This document shows positions 14,512 through 22,753 of a stretch of DNA of 37,191 nucleotides, one piece after another. The translations under genes were made by a program, and so were the position numbers. The first letter of the stretch is position 1; every line of letters begins with the position of its first letter. The notes beneath the pieces were generated by a model. That model had not been told where the DNA came from. It saw only the letters and a list, made by a program, of their open reading frames with translations, and did no database searches. This DNA comes from a virus, in the IMG/VR virus record IMGVR_UViG_3300032288_000806, positions 1 to 37,191 of that record; one strand, written 5' to 3'.

Positions 14512-14655
14512 ATGCCGCTGTCCAAATCGACAAGCAAAGCTGCGTTCCGCAAGAACATCAAGGCTGAATTGGCCGCGGGAAAAAAGCGTGACCAAGCGAT
14601 AGCGATAGCATATAGTGTGCAACGCAAAGCTGCACATAAAAAGGGAAGTAAATGA
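14512..14655 (+). CDS. DUF6496-like small basic protein, 47 residues
   Basis: The sequence MPLSKSTSKAAFRKNIKAEL followed by AAGKKRDQAIAIAYSVQRKA fits a widespread small family (I believe DUF6496) in which a basic helix is followed by a QAIAIAYSV segment. It begins two bases after the previous stop and its own stop overlaps the LAGLIDADG gene start. Nucleic-acid binding is plausible but not shown. Confidence 0.75.
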   Translation: MPLSKSTSKAAFRKNIKAELAAGKKRDQAIAIAYSVQRKAAHKKGSK

Positions 14656-15095
14656 ACCTTGCGTATGTGGCCGGTCTTATGGACGGCGAAGGCTCTATTG
14701 GTTTTACGCGTAGTCGCAGCGCAATGGTGCCGCGCATCAGTATCACTAACACTGACATTGAGGTGCTAGAAGATATTAAAACTGCTTTTGGTGGCCGTAT
14801 TCAGAAGTTAACGCGCGGCAAAGATAACTGGAAAACAGCATACGCATGGATTTTAAACAACTCCAAAGCTGTTGATTTTGCTGAAAAAATTGAGCCTTGG
14901 CTTCGCATCAAAAAAGAACAAGTGTGGCTTTTATACGCATGGGATGCTATTCGCCCCGGATATAACAAGCGTTGGGACGCTGAAAAACTTGACGTTCTTG
15001 GCCTGCTTAACGCACAATCTAAATGGCTAAATTATCGCGGTACCGGAAGACCGGAAACTAGCCCGATTGACGCCGAAATGAAAGCAGCAGTATAA
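14652..15095 (+). CDS. LAGLIDADG homing endonuclease
   Basis: The protein has 147 residues with a single motif, LAYVAGLMDGEGSIGF (residues 3-18), so the active enzyme would be a dimer. The acidic catalytic position is D10 or E12 within the motif. A beta-rich body follows, with YAWILNN near 57-63. It is free-standing between the basic-protein cluster and the portal gene, with start and stop fitted tightly (ATGA overlap before, one base after). Base composition is lower in G+C than the portal gene. It is the second homing endonuclease in this genome. Confidence 0.85.
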   Translation: MNLAYVAGLMDGEGSIGFTRSRSAMVPRISITNTDIEVLEDIKTAFGGRIQKLTRGKDNWKTAYAWILNNSKAVDFAEKIEPWLRIKKEQVWLLYAWDAIRPGYNKRWDAEKLDVLGLLNAQSKWLNYRGTGRPETSPIDAEMKAAV

Positions 15096-15096
15096 C

Positions 15097-17325
15097 ATGG
15101 CCGACCCCACAGGCATCAACACGGCAGGCAAAGTTGCCAACGTCGGCTCTAACCCGCCCAAAACATCAGGTGATGACGGCGACAAGATGGCGACCATGCG
15201 GTCGCGCCTGCAAATGGCGCAGGCTGCGTACTCTGACAGCCGTGAAGATGAACTGGATGACCTACGGTTTATGGCAGGATCGCCAGACAACCAGTGGCAA
15301 TGGCCTGCTGACGTGCTGCAAACGCGCGGAAGCGTGCAAGGACAGACAATTAACGCACGTCCATGCTTGACAATTAACAAATTACCGCAACACGTCCGTC
15401 AAGTTACGAACGAACAGCGTCAAAACCGGCCCAGCGGTAAGGTAATCCCTGCCGATGACAACGCTGACGTAGAAGTTGCAGAGATTTTCAACGGCGTCAT
15501 GCGTCATATTGAGTATATGTCGGACGCCGACGTTGCATATGACACTGCTTGCGACAACCAAGTTACCTACGGCGAAGGCTACATCCGCCTGATAACTGAG
15601 TATTGCGACGAAGACAGCTTCGACCAAGACATCCGCATTATGCGCGTCCGTAACTCGTTTAGCGTCTACATGGACCCGACGATCCAAGACCCATGCGGCG
15701 CAGACGCTGAATGGTGCTTTGTTACTGAAGACATCCTGAAATCTGACTATGAGCGTATGTTTCCAGACGCAGCGCCTATCTCGACTCTTATGTCGCAGGG
15801 CGTTGGCAATGAAAGCATGGCGCAGTGGCTAGCTGAAGATACCATCCGCATCGCGGAATACTTCTACAAAGACTACGAAAAAGCTACGCTGCACCTGTAT
15901 CCGGACAATCAGACAGCTTTCAAAGGTACGCCACAGGACGCTAACTTGCAGGCTATGTTTGGCAAGCCCATCCGCACACGCGAAGTAGACCGCCAGAAGG
16001 TGATGTGGATGAAAACCAACGGTTTTGACATCCTCGACGAACGCGAATGGCCGGGCAAGTGGATACCTGTCGTGCGCGTCATCGGCAACGAATGGGAAGT
16101 CGAAGGTCGTATGTACATCTCTGGCCTTGTGCGTAATGCCAAGGACGCCCAGCGGATGTACAACTACTGGACGAGCCAAGAGGCAGAAATGCTGGCGCTG
16201 GCACCGAAAGCGCCGTTTATCGGCTACGGCGGCCAGTTCGAGGGCTACGAACAGCAGTGGAAGACAGCCAACACGACCAACTGGCCGTATCTGGAAGTCA
16301 ACCCTGACGTTACAGACGGCGCTGGAGGCGTTCTACCGCTGCCACAACGCGCACAGCCACCTCTACCCCAAACAGGTCTTATACAGGCTAAAATGGGCGC
16401 TGGAGAGGATATTAAGGCCACTACAGGCCAGTATGACGCATCGCTGGGCCAACAGGGCAACGAACGGTCGGCTAAGGCTATTGTCGCACGCGAAAAGCAG
16501 GGTGACGTTGGCACGTATCACTATGTTGATAACCTTGCCCGCGCCATTCGCCACATTACACGGCAAGTCGTTAATCTTATCCCTAAGATTTACGACACGC
16601 AGCGCATCGCACGCATCATCGGCGTTGATGGCGACGTGAGCATGGTTAAGTTTAACCCAACGCAGCCAGAGCCTGTCAAGGAAGTCCGCGACATGGAAAC
16701 TGGCGGTTTGATCGAAAAGATTTACAACCCCGGCGTTGGTACTTACGACGTTATGGTCACAACTGGCCCCGGCTACATGACCAAGCGCCAAGAAGCACTC
16801 GACGCCATGAGCCAGATTCTGCAATCCAACCCACAACTTTGGGGTGTCGCAGGCGATCTGTTCATCAAGAACATGGATTGGCCCGGCGCGCAAGAAATGG
16901 CTGAACGGTTCAAGAAAATCCTTGATCCTAAAGTACTTGCTTCAGGCGATGAGTCACCTGAGATGGCTGCTGCACAGCAACAAATAGAAGCAATGACCCA
17001 AGAACTGAACCGCATGGTCGATATTATCGAGGGCGTTCAGGCTGACGTTGCGAAGCGTGAAGTGGACATCAAGGAATACAAGGCTCAGGTAGACGCTTAC
17101 GACGCTGAAACAAAACGTATCAGCGCGATGCAAGCAGGGATGACAGAAGAGCAAATTCAGGATATTGTCATGGGGACGATTGCAGGCGCATTGGATACAG
17201 GCGATTTGATTAGCGGATCGCCTGAGATGCGTGAGCAACCCATGATGAACGAAGAAATGCCTGAACCGCAACCAATGCCAGAAATGGGCGCCATGCCTGA
17301 GATGCCGCCTGAAGGAATGATGTAA
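15097..17325 (+). CDS. Portal protein, P22-like
   Basis: The 742-residue protein should form the dodecameric ring at the head vertex through which DNA enters and leaves. The N-terminal region (DDLRFMAGSPDNQWQW, NKLPQHVRQVTNEQRQNRP) and the segment DTACDNQVTYGEGYIRL are typical of P22-type portals, as is the length of over 700 residues. A helical region near 630-690 probably forms the crown or barrel. The tail is Met/Pro/Glu-rich (PQPMPEMGAMPEMPPEGMM) and likely disordered. Its stop overlaps the next start in TAATG. Confidence 0.93.
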   Translation: MADPTGINTAGKVANVGSNPPKTSGDDGDKMATMRSRLQMAQAAYSDSREDELDDLRFMAGSPDNQWQWPADVLQTRGSVQGQTINARPCLTINKLPQHVRQVTNEQRQNRPSGKVIPADDNADVEVAEIFNGVMRHIEYMSDADVAYDTACDNQVTYGEGYIRLITEYCDEDSFDQDIRIMRVRNSFSVYMDPTIQDPCGADAEWCFVTEDILKSDYERMFPDAAPISTLMSQGVGNESMAQWLAEDTIRIAEYFYKDYEKATLHLYPDNQTAFKGTPQDANLQAMFGKPIRTREVDRQKVMWMKTNGFDILDEREWPGKWIPVVRVIGNEWEVEGRMYISGLVRNAKDAQRMYNYWTSQEAEMLALAPKAPFIGYGGQFEGYEQQWKTANTTNWPYLEVNPDVTDGAGGVLPLPQRAQPPLPQTGLIQAKMGAGEDIKATTGQYDASLGQQGNERSAKAIVAREKQGDVGTYHYVDNLARAIRHITRQVVNLIPKIYDTQRIARIIGVDGDVSMVKFNPTQPEPVKEVRDMETGGLIEKIYNPGVGTYDVMVTTGPGYMTKRQEALDAMSQILQSNPQLWGVAGDLFIKNMDWPGAQEMAERFKKILDPKVLASGDESPEMAAAQQQIEAMTQELNRMVDIIEGVQADVAKREVDIKEYKAQVDAYDAETKRISAMQAGMTEEQIQDIVMGTIAGALDTGDLISGSPEMREQPMMNEEMPEPQPMPEMGAMPEMPPEGMM

Positions 17326-18812
17326 TGACCGTAAGCCTCAAGCATATCTTTCAGTCTGCCAAACCTGACAGCGCCGATGAGACACTTATCCAGCCGTCAA
17401 ACTGGAATGAAGAGCATGAACTAACGGCGGCTGCCGGTAAAGTTCTTGGCCGTGATACGTCCGGCAACGGCGCGGTGCAGGAACTGCCGATTTCCGTATC
17501 GCCGGCTGGTAATGTTACTATACCTAATAACCTAGCCGTTACAGGTACACTTGGTGTTACAGGCACTACGACGGTTACAGACCTGAACGCTACAGGAACT
17601 GTAGGGCTTACCAACGCACTTGCTGTTACGTCTGGCGGCACAGGCCTTGCAACGCTGCCCGCTAACAACGTCTTGATTGGCAATGGCACATCGGCTGTGG
17701 CTTCTGTTGCGCCGGGTACTACAGGCAATGTTTTGACCAGCAACGGCACAGCGTGGACGAGCGCCGCCGCGCCAGCAGCCGTGGTGAGTTTCCCACAAAA
17801 CAGCCAAACAGCAAGCTACACGCTACAAATAACTGATCAAGGCAAACAGATCAGCATTACGACAGGCGGCATTATCATTCCCGCAAACAGTTCGGTGCCA
17901 TTTCCTATCGGCTCGACAATATGTTTTTACAATAATAGCAGCAGTAATCAGTTTATCAGCATCACGAATGACACATTGCGCGAAGCGGGAACTGCCGCCA
18001 CCGGAACACGTATGCTAGCCCAATATGGCTTTGCAACTTGCGTAAAAGTTGCTTCTACAACTTGGGTAATCTCAGGCACGGAGCCATTCTCTGTAGAATA
18101 CCTCGTTGTTGCTGGCGGCGGTGGTGGCGGAGGTAGTAGTGGCGGCGGGGGCGGTGCTGGCGGGTTTTTAACCGGAACATTTACACCTGTTGTTACCGGA
18201 ACTACATACACTGTTACTGTTGGCGCTGGCGGTGCCAGCACCGTCAACGGAAATAATTCTGTTTTTGCAGGCGTCACTTCTTTTGGCGGCGGCGGCGGTG
18301 CCACCAGCGTTACTCAGAATGGTAGAAGCGGCGGCTCCGGCGGTGGAGGGGCTGGCACTGGGGGTACCGGCGGCGCGGGCACGTTGGGGCAGGGTAACTC
18401 CGGCGGCGGCGGCGGCACAGATCGGGGCGGCGGCGGCGGCGGCGCGGGCGCGGTTGGTGGTAGCGGCGTTAGCGTTGCTGGCGGCGGCGGCGCGGGCCTG
18501 TCTAGCAGCATTAGCGGAAGCAGTGTCTTTTACGCGGGCGGCGGGGGTGGCCGGGGTAACCCTGCTGGCGCTGGTGGCACTGGTGGCGGTGGTGGTGGGT
18601 CATACAGCGGCACCGGTACTGCTGGCACGGCTAATAGCGGCGGTGGCGGCGGCGGCGGCTCCACCGGTGGTGCTGGTGGGTCTGGAGTTGTTATTATTCG
18701 CTATCCCGATGCTTTAGCAAACGCATCAAGCACAACTGGCTCACCCACACTAACCACCACAGGCGGCTATAAAATTTATACGTTCAATGCGTCGGGAACG
18801 ATTACATGGTAA
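17325..18812 (+). CDS. Glycine-rich tail adhesin
   Basis: The 495-residue protein starts with a segment (SLKHIFQSAKPDSADETLIQ, then PSNWNEEH) common in phage tail-fibre proteins. Thr/Val/Gly repeats of the kind seen in trimeric fibres follow (VTGTLGVTGTTTVTDLNATG). The C-terminal half, from about base 18100 to 18690, is a polyglycine-rich domain with many runs of four or more glycines separated by short polar segments. In T-even-like gp38 adhesins such sequences fold into a polyglycine-II sandwich that presents receptor-binding loops; the same is inferred here. It should contact the host surface. The following sulfotransferase gene overlaps by 7 bases. Confidence 0.8.
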   Translation: MTVSLKHIFQSAKPDSADETLIQPSNWNEEHELTAAAGKVLGRDTSGNGAVQELPISVSPAGNVTIPNNLAVTGTLGVTGTTTVTDLNATGTVGLTNALAVTSGGTGLATLPANNVLIGNGTSAVASVAPGTTGNVLTSNGTAWTSAAAPAAVVSFPQNSQTASYTLQITDQGKQISITTGGIIIPANSSVPFPIGSTICFYNNSSSNQFISITNDTLREAGTAATGTRMLAQYGFATCVKVASTTWVISGTEPFSVEYLVVAGGGGGGGSSGGGGGAGGFLTGTFTPVVTGTTYTVTVGAGGASTVNGNNSVFAGVTSFGGGGGATSVTQNGRSGGSGGGGAGTGGTGGAGTLGQGNSGGGGGTDRGGGGGGAGAVGGSGVSVAGGGGAGLSSSISGSSVFYAGGGGGRGNPAGAGGTGGGGGGSYSGTGTAGTANSGGGGGGGSTGGAGGSGVVIIRYPDALANASSTTGSPTLTTTGGYKIYTFNASGTITW

Positions 18813-19609
18813 CGGATAATAGAAACCAGCAATTTGCGGTGTTTTGCGGCTTGCCCAGAACCGGATCAACCCTGCTAATAAATATGCTTATGCAGAACCC
18901 TAATATACATGGGGAGGGTACATCGCTTCTTTGCGAACTGATGTGGCAGACGCAGCAAACGTGCGATAATTACCCGCCTCTTTTCGCCAATAACCGGTTA
19001 CATACGAAAAAAGATATTATGTCTGCGTTGCCCGGCTTGTACTATAAAGATGTGCGGAAACCTATCATAATAGAAAAAGGCCGGATGTGGTGTCACCCCG
19101 CAAACACAAAAATGTGGCGGGATAATATTAACCCAGACCAGAAATTTGTCGTTATGGTCCGGCCTGTCGAAGACGTTATGAAATCTCTAGTATCTTTACG
19201 TATTAAAAATACGTTCCAAGGCGATTTGTACGAAGACTTAATGCAACCGGGAGCGGAACCTATTTTTAGATCTGCGGCGGCTATAGCGCTTTGTAAAACT
19301 CAGCCTCAAGAAAATTTTCTGTATGTAGACTACCGGGATTTAGTTTCTGAGCCGCTTAAAGTTTTAGAGTTAATCTACGATTTTTACGGTTGGGATAAAT
19401 TTGAGCATAACGTTGAAAAAGTTGAGCAAGTTTTTATCGAGGATGACCGGCATCACGGCCTTGACGGTATGCACAAAATTAGAGAAAATATCTCTATTAA
19501 GAAGGTTGACGTTAAACTACCCCCAAAAGTCGTCGAGTTCTGTGAAGAACTAAACAAAATGATTTACGATAAACAAATCGACGGCGAATGGGCCTTTAAC
19601 AATTCTTAA
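18806..19609 (+). CDS. Sulfotransferase
   Basis: The 267-residue protein carries both PAPS-binding elements of the sulfotransferase family. The 5'-phosphosulfate loop is GLPRTGSTLL (15-24). The 3'-phosphate motif is VVMVRPVEDVMKSLVS (115-130), with R119 and S127 or S130. It should move sulfate from PAPS to a hydroxyl group, most likely on a glycan or a tyrosine. It has no signal peptide, so it would act in the cytoplasm. It is richer in A+T than its neighbours (19 G+C in the 60 bases 19381-19440), which suggests separate origin. Translation is coupled to the adhesin gene, so the substrate may be host surface sugar precursors or the fibre itself. The family is secure; the substrate is unknown. 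Confidence 0.88.
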   Translation: MVTDNRNQQFAVFCGLPRTGSTLLINMLMQNPNIHGEGTSLLCELMWQTQQTCDNYPPLFANNRLHTKKDIMSALPGLYYKDVRKPIIIEKGRMWCHPANTKMWRDNINPDQKFVVMVRPVEDVMKSLVSLRIKNTFQGDLYEDLMQPGAEPIFRSAAAIALCKTQPQENFLYVDYRDLVSEPLKVLELIYDFYGWDKFEHNVEKVEQVFIEDDRHHGLDGMHKIRENISIKKVDVKLPPKVVEFCEELNKMIYDKQIDGEWAFNNS

Positions 19610-19624
19610 CAAGGCGAAGGCATC

Positions 19625-19984
19625 ATGTCTCATTTTGCAAAAGTACAAAACGGTATCGTCACTGAGGTTCTGGTCATCGAGCAGGACGTTATCGACACGG
19701 GCGTCTTTGGCGACCCATCGCTCTGGGTGCAGACATCTTACAACACCTATGGTGGTCAGCATCCTGAAGGGCGTCCGCTTCGCAAAAACTATGCCGGTGT
19801 CGGTTTCGCCTATGACGCAGAGCGCGATGCGTTTATCCCGCCACAACCATTTCCGTCATGGACACTGAACGAAGACACTTGCTTGTGGAACGCGCCGACA
19901 GCCAAACCAGATGACGGTAAGACATACCGCTGGGATGAAGCTACCGTAGCTTGGACCCTTCAGCCAGAAAGTCCATCGTTATGA
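19625..19984 (+). CDS. Tail-associated hypothetical protein, cyanophage-like
   Basis: The 119-residue protein has the pattern MSHFAKVQNGIVTEVLVIEQ, then WVQTSYNTYGG, PLRKNYAG and WTLNEDTCLWNAP. I recognise this as a frequent protein of marine cyanophages and related environmental phages, often beside tail-fibre genes, with no proven function. The aromatic C-terminal half looks like a small beta domain. AAGGCGAAGG lies upstream of the ATG. Its stop overlaps the next start. Confidence 0.8.
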   Translation: MSHFAKVQNGIVTEVLVIEQDVIDTGVFGDPSLWVQTSYNTYGGQHPEGRPLRKNYAGVGFAYDAERDAFIPPQPFPSWTLNEDTCLWNAPTAKPDDGKTYRWDEATVAWTLQPESPSL

Positions 19985-20343
19985 AATGTGCTGATTTTAT
20001 AGGTACACTGTTTCTGGCGCGTGACGTAGCGCACAGCACGCACCTGAACACCCGCAGCTTTGCCAAGCACTCCGCTTTGAACACTTTCTATGATGAAGTG
20101 ATCGAACTGGCTGACAAATTTGCTGAAGCCTATCAGGGCAAATATGGCCTTATCGGGCCTATTTCGCTTATGTCGGCTAAGAAGACAAACAACATTGTCG
20201 AGTTTCTTGAAGGTCAAGTAGACGAACTGATGGAAATGCGGTATAAAGTCGTTGATAAGGAGTGTACCCCACTCCAAAACATTATCGACGAGATTTTTGG
20301 GTTGTACTATTCAACCTTGTACAAATTGAAATTTTTGGCTTAG
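19981..20343 (+). CDS. DUF5856-like helical protein
   Basis: With the start at the ATGA overlap (19981) the protein has 120 residues. The segment GTLFLARDVAHSTHLNTRSF and AKHSALNTFYDEVIELAD plus AEAYQGKYG fit the phage family I know as DUF5856, predicted as a ferritin/Dps-like helical bundle. His and Glu positions could bind metal, but this is not established. An earlier ATG at 19951 would overlap the previous gene by 34 bases and is less likely. Confidence 0.75.
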   Translation: MKCADFIGTLFLARDVAHSTHLNTRSFAKHSALNTFYDEVIELADKFAEAYQGKYGLIGPISLMSAKKTNNIVEFLEGQVDELMEMRYKVVDKECTPLQNIIDEIFGLYYSTLYKLKFLA

Positions 20344-20353
20344 GATAATACGT

Positions 20354-20632
20354 ATGGCTGCAACATTTAGAAACTTAACCGCAACCGCACAGGTAAAGAT
20401 TGGCCTTGGTAAACTGAAAGGTATTTTCGTATCTTCAGGAACCACCCCAACTATTGCTGTTTACGACAGCGCGACGGCGTCCACCAGCGATCCGGTTATC
20501 TTAGGCACTTTTACTGCGACCACCCCCGGTAACTATACGTTCACCGGCGACGATGGCGGCGTAGGTTTTAGCAGGGGGTTGTACGTCGTTGTCGGCGGCA
20601 CATCACCCGTTGTATCTGTTTTTTACGAGTAA
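20354..20632 (+). CDS. Small beta-rich virion-type protein
   Basis: The 92-residue protein is rich in Thr, Gly, Val and Ser (VKIGLGKLKGIFVSSGTTPT, TATTPGNYTFTGDD) and predicted all-beta. The composition resembles head decoration or small tail proteins. It sits just before the scaffold gene. No named family is assigned. Confidence 0.7.
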   Translation: MAATFRNLTATAQVKIGLGKLKGIFVSSGTTPTIAVYDSATASTSDPVILGTFTATTPGNYTFTGDDGGVGFSRGLYVVVGGTSPVVSVFYE

Positions 20633-20670
20633 ACCTTACTCAAAAAACCGTACTGGTGCGGCACATCAGG

Positions 20671-20685
20671 AACTCCAAAGGAGTT
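20671..20685 (+). promoter_or_regulatory. Hairpin covering the scaffold ribosome-binding site
   Basis: AACTCC (20671-20676) pairs with GGAGTT (20680-20685) across three A residues. The GGAG in the second arm is the ribosome-binding site of the scaffold gene, whose ATG is at 20690. When folded, the hairpin would block initiation. A further small hairpin, GAGTAA/TTACTC, lies at 20627-20641. In P22 the scaffold protein limits its own synthesis after transcription; a similar control is possible here. Confidence 0.5.
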
Positions 20686-20689
20686 AAAC

Positions 20690-21475
20690 ATGGACGAAAC
20701 AGTCCCCAACGTAGCGGATGCCTCCGCGCCAGAACTCGAAGCCACGGCAGCAATCGAGCCTGTAGAAAACACGACGCCGGAAACGCCTGCTGAACAGGAA
20801 GCAAATAAGTCCTTCACACAAGAAGAACTTGACGCAATTGTTGGCAAGCGCCTCGCAAGAGAACAGCGCAAATGGGAGCGCGAACAGGCTCAAAGAGCAG
20901 AGGAAATGCAGGCCCGCCAACAAGCGGTCCAAGACATTGTCCCCGAACACTTTGAGACTTATGAGGATTACGCAGAGGTTTTGGCCGAACGTAAAGCCGA
21001 AGAATTGCTGGCACGGCGGGAAACTGCCCGACAGCAAGCTGAATTGCAGGATGCCTACCATGACCGTGAAGAAGCGGCGCGGGACAAGTATGATGACTTT
21101 GAACAAGTCGCTTACAACCCCAACCTTCCAATCACGGATTTCATGGCGCAAAGCATCCAAGCGTCAGACGCAGGCCCAGACGTTCTATATTATCTCGGCT
21201 CAAATCCGAAAGAAGCTGATCGTATCGCCCGCCTAGCGCCAATTTTGCAGGCAAAAGAAATTGGAAAACTTGAGGCTTCATTGTCCTCAAATCCGCCGGT
21301 TAAAAAAACCTCAACCGCCCCGGCACCAATTGCGCCTGTCACTGCTCGTTCTGCTGGGTCGCCCCAGTACGACACCACCGACCCTCGCTCGACTAAGTCG
21401 ATGAGTACGTCGGAATGGATCGAAGCTGAACGGATGCGACAGATCAAGAAGTACGAGGCACAACGCAACAGATAA
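20690..21475 (+). CDS. Scaffolding protein
   Basis: The 261-residue protein lies directly before the coat gene, the standard place for scaffold. It has an acidic, disordered N-terminus (residues 1-45), a long charged coiled coil (about 50-125, with LAREQRKWEREQAQRAEEMQ) and a basic C-terminal end (EAERMRQIKKYEAQRNR). P22-type scaffolds bind coat through a basic C-terminal helix-turn-helix, which this matches. It should guide procapsid assembly and then leave. No protease motif is seen. Confidence 0.88.
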   Translation: MDETVPNVADASAPELEATAAIEPVENTTPETPAEQEANKSFTQEELDAIVGKRLAREQRKWEREQAQRAEEMQARQQAVQDIVPEHFETYEDYAEVLAERKAEELLARRETARQQAELQDAYHDREEAARDKYDDFEQVAYNPNLPITDFMAQSIQASDAGPDVLYYLGSNPKEADRIARLAPILQAKEIGKLEASLSSNPPVKKTSTAPAPIAPVTARSAGSPQYDTTDPRSTKSMSTSEWIEAERMRQIKKYEAQRNR

Positions 21476-21490
21476 TTTGGGATTATTACC

Positions 21491-22699
21491 ATGTCTAACT
21501 CGATTTTAACAATTGACATGATTACGCGGAAGGCTCTGGAAATTCTGGAGAACAACCTCGTACTCACACGTAACGTAAACCGCCAGTACGACGACAGCTT
21601 CGCTGTTGAAGGTGCTAAAATTGGCTCGACCCTGCGTATCCGTCTTCCAGACCGTGCGCTTGTAACTGACGGCGCAGCCCTTCAGGTACAGGATGACAAC
21701 GAACAGTTCACAACGCTGACCGTTGCCAGCCAGAAGCACATCGGCGTCAACTTCACATCTGCTGAATTGACCATGCAGCTTGACGATTTCGCAGAGCGCG
21801 TTCTCAAGCCACGTATCTCGCAGCTTGCTTCCAGCATCGACGCTGACGTTGCAAACTCGTTTGCAACCATCGGTAACTCGGTCGGCACGCCCGGCACTAC
21901 ACCAGCTACTTCGGCTGTTCTTCTTGCTGCACAGCAGAAGCTGAACGAAAACGCTGCTGTAATGTCGCCACGCTACGCCACCGTCAACCCAGCAGCTAAC
22001 GCTGGCTTGGTCGAAGGTTTGAAGGGTCTCTTCAACCCAACCGACACGATCAGCAAGCAGTTCAAGAACGGCATGATGGGTACAGGCGTACTTGGTTTCG
22101 ACGAAATCAATATGTCGCAGTCCATCAAGCAGTTCACCACTGGTTCGCGTACTGCAACTGGCGGTTCGACTTCGGCTGCTGTCACCGCTGAAGGTGCAAC
22201 AACCATCGCCATCACTGGTGCTGGTAACGCTGCTGTCGTCAAAGCTGGGGACGTGTTCACTGTAGCTGACTGCTTCCAAGTCAACCCACAGACCCGTGAA
22301 AGCACTGGCTCGTTGTTCCAGTTCGTTGCGTTGGCAGATGTCACGCTCAACGCTTCTGGCGCAGGCAACATCACTGTTGCACCGGTCTACTCGGCTAACC
22401 ACGCTCTCGCCACAGTCAACACATTGCCCGGCAACAGCAAGGCAGTCGTGTTCGTCGGCGCAGCGTCCACACAGTACGCTCAGAACCTTGTATACCACAA
22501 GGACGCTATCACCTTCGCAACCGCCGACCTTCTGCTCCCACAGGGCGTAGATATGGCTTCGCGTCAGGTGCATAACGGCATCAGCTTGCGCGTTGTTCGT
22601 CAGTACGACATCAACAACGACCGTATGCCTTGCCGTATTGACGTTCTGTATGGCTACAGCACGATCCGTCCACAAATGGCCGTCCGGATGTGGGGTTAA
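21491..22699 (+). CDS. Major capsid protein, P22 coat-like
   Basis: The 402-residue protein matches P22-type coat proteins: MSNSILTIDMITRKALEILE at the start, LVLTRNVNRQYDDSFA, then KIGSTLRIRLPDR. Residues about 220-300 are rich in Ala, Gly and Thr and probably hold the inserted domain. The C-terminus (DRMPCRIDVLYGYSTIRPQM) is typical. The fold should be HK97-like without proteolytic maturation, since no prohead protease gene is present. Expression should be very high, and a GC-rich hairpin follows the gene. Confidence 0.94.
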   Translation: MSNSILTIDMITRKALEILENNLVLTRNVNRQYDDSFAVEGAKIGSTLRIRLPDRALVTDGAALQVQDDNEQFTTLTVASQKHIGVNFTSAELTMQLDDFAERVLKPRISQLASSIDADVANSFATIGNSVGTPGTTPATSAVLLAAQQKLNENAAVMSPRYATVNPAANAGLVEGLKGLFNPTDTISKQFKNGMMGTGVLGFDEINMSQSIKQFTTGSRTATGGSTSAAVTAEGATTIAITGAGNAAVVKAGDVFTVADCFQVNPQTRESTGSLFQFVALADVTLNASGAGNITVAPVYSANHALATVNTLPGNSKAVVFVGAASTQYAQNLVYHKDAITFATADLLLPQGVDMASRQVHNGISLRVVRQYDINNDRMPCRIDVLYGYSTIRPQMAVRMWG

Positions 22700-22708
22700 T
22701 TTAATCAT

Positions 22709-22730
22709 GGCCCTCGGTTCGCCGGGGGCC
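22709..22730 (+). other. Gene-end hairpin with UUCG loop after coat gene
   Basis: GGCCCTCGG (22709-22717) pairs with CCGGGGGCC (22722-22730), including one G-T pair, around a TTCG loop. UUCG is an extra-stable RNA tetraloop. No T-run follows. It may stabilise the coat mRNA or reduce transcription downstream. Confidence 0.65.
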
Positions 22731-22753
22731 AACTATCTTAAAGGATTTTTATT

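Noticed and set aside
17948-18511. Proline-rich minus-strand frames opposite the glycine-rich adhesin
   Set aside because: Poly-proline is simply the complement of GGC/GGT glycine codons.
18190-18717. Alanine-rich plus-strand frame inside the adhesin gene
   Set aside because: Frame-shifted reading of glycine repeats; no ribosome-binding site and no plausible protein.
21506-22732. Long minus-strand frame opposite the coat gene (408 residues)
   Set aside because: It mirrors the codon pattern of the strongly biased coat gene, has no ribosome-binding site or neighbours on that strand, and its product looks like random sequence rich in Val, Cys and Ser.
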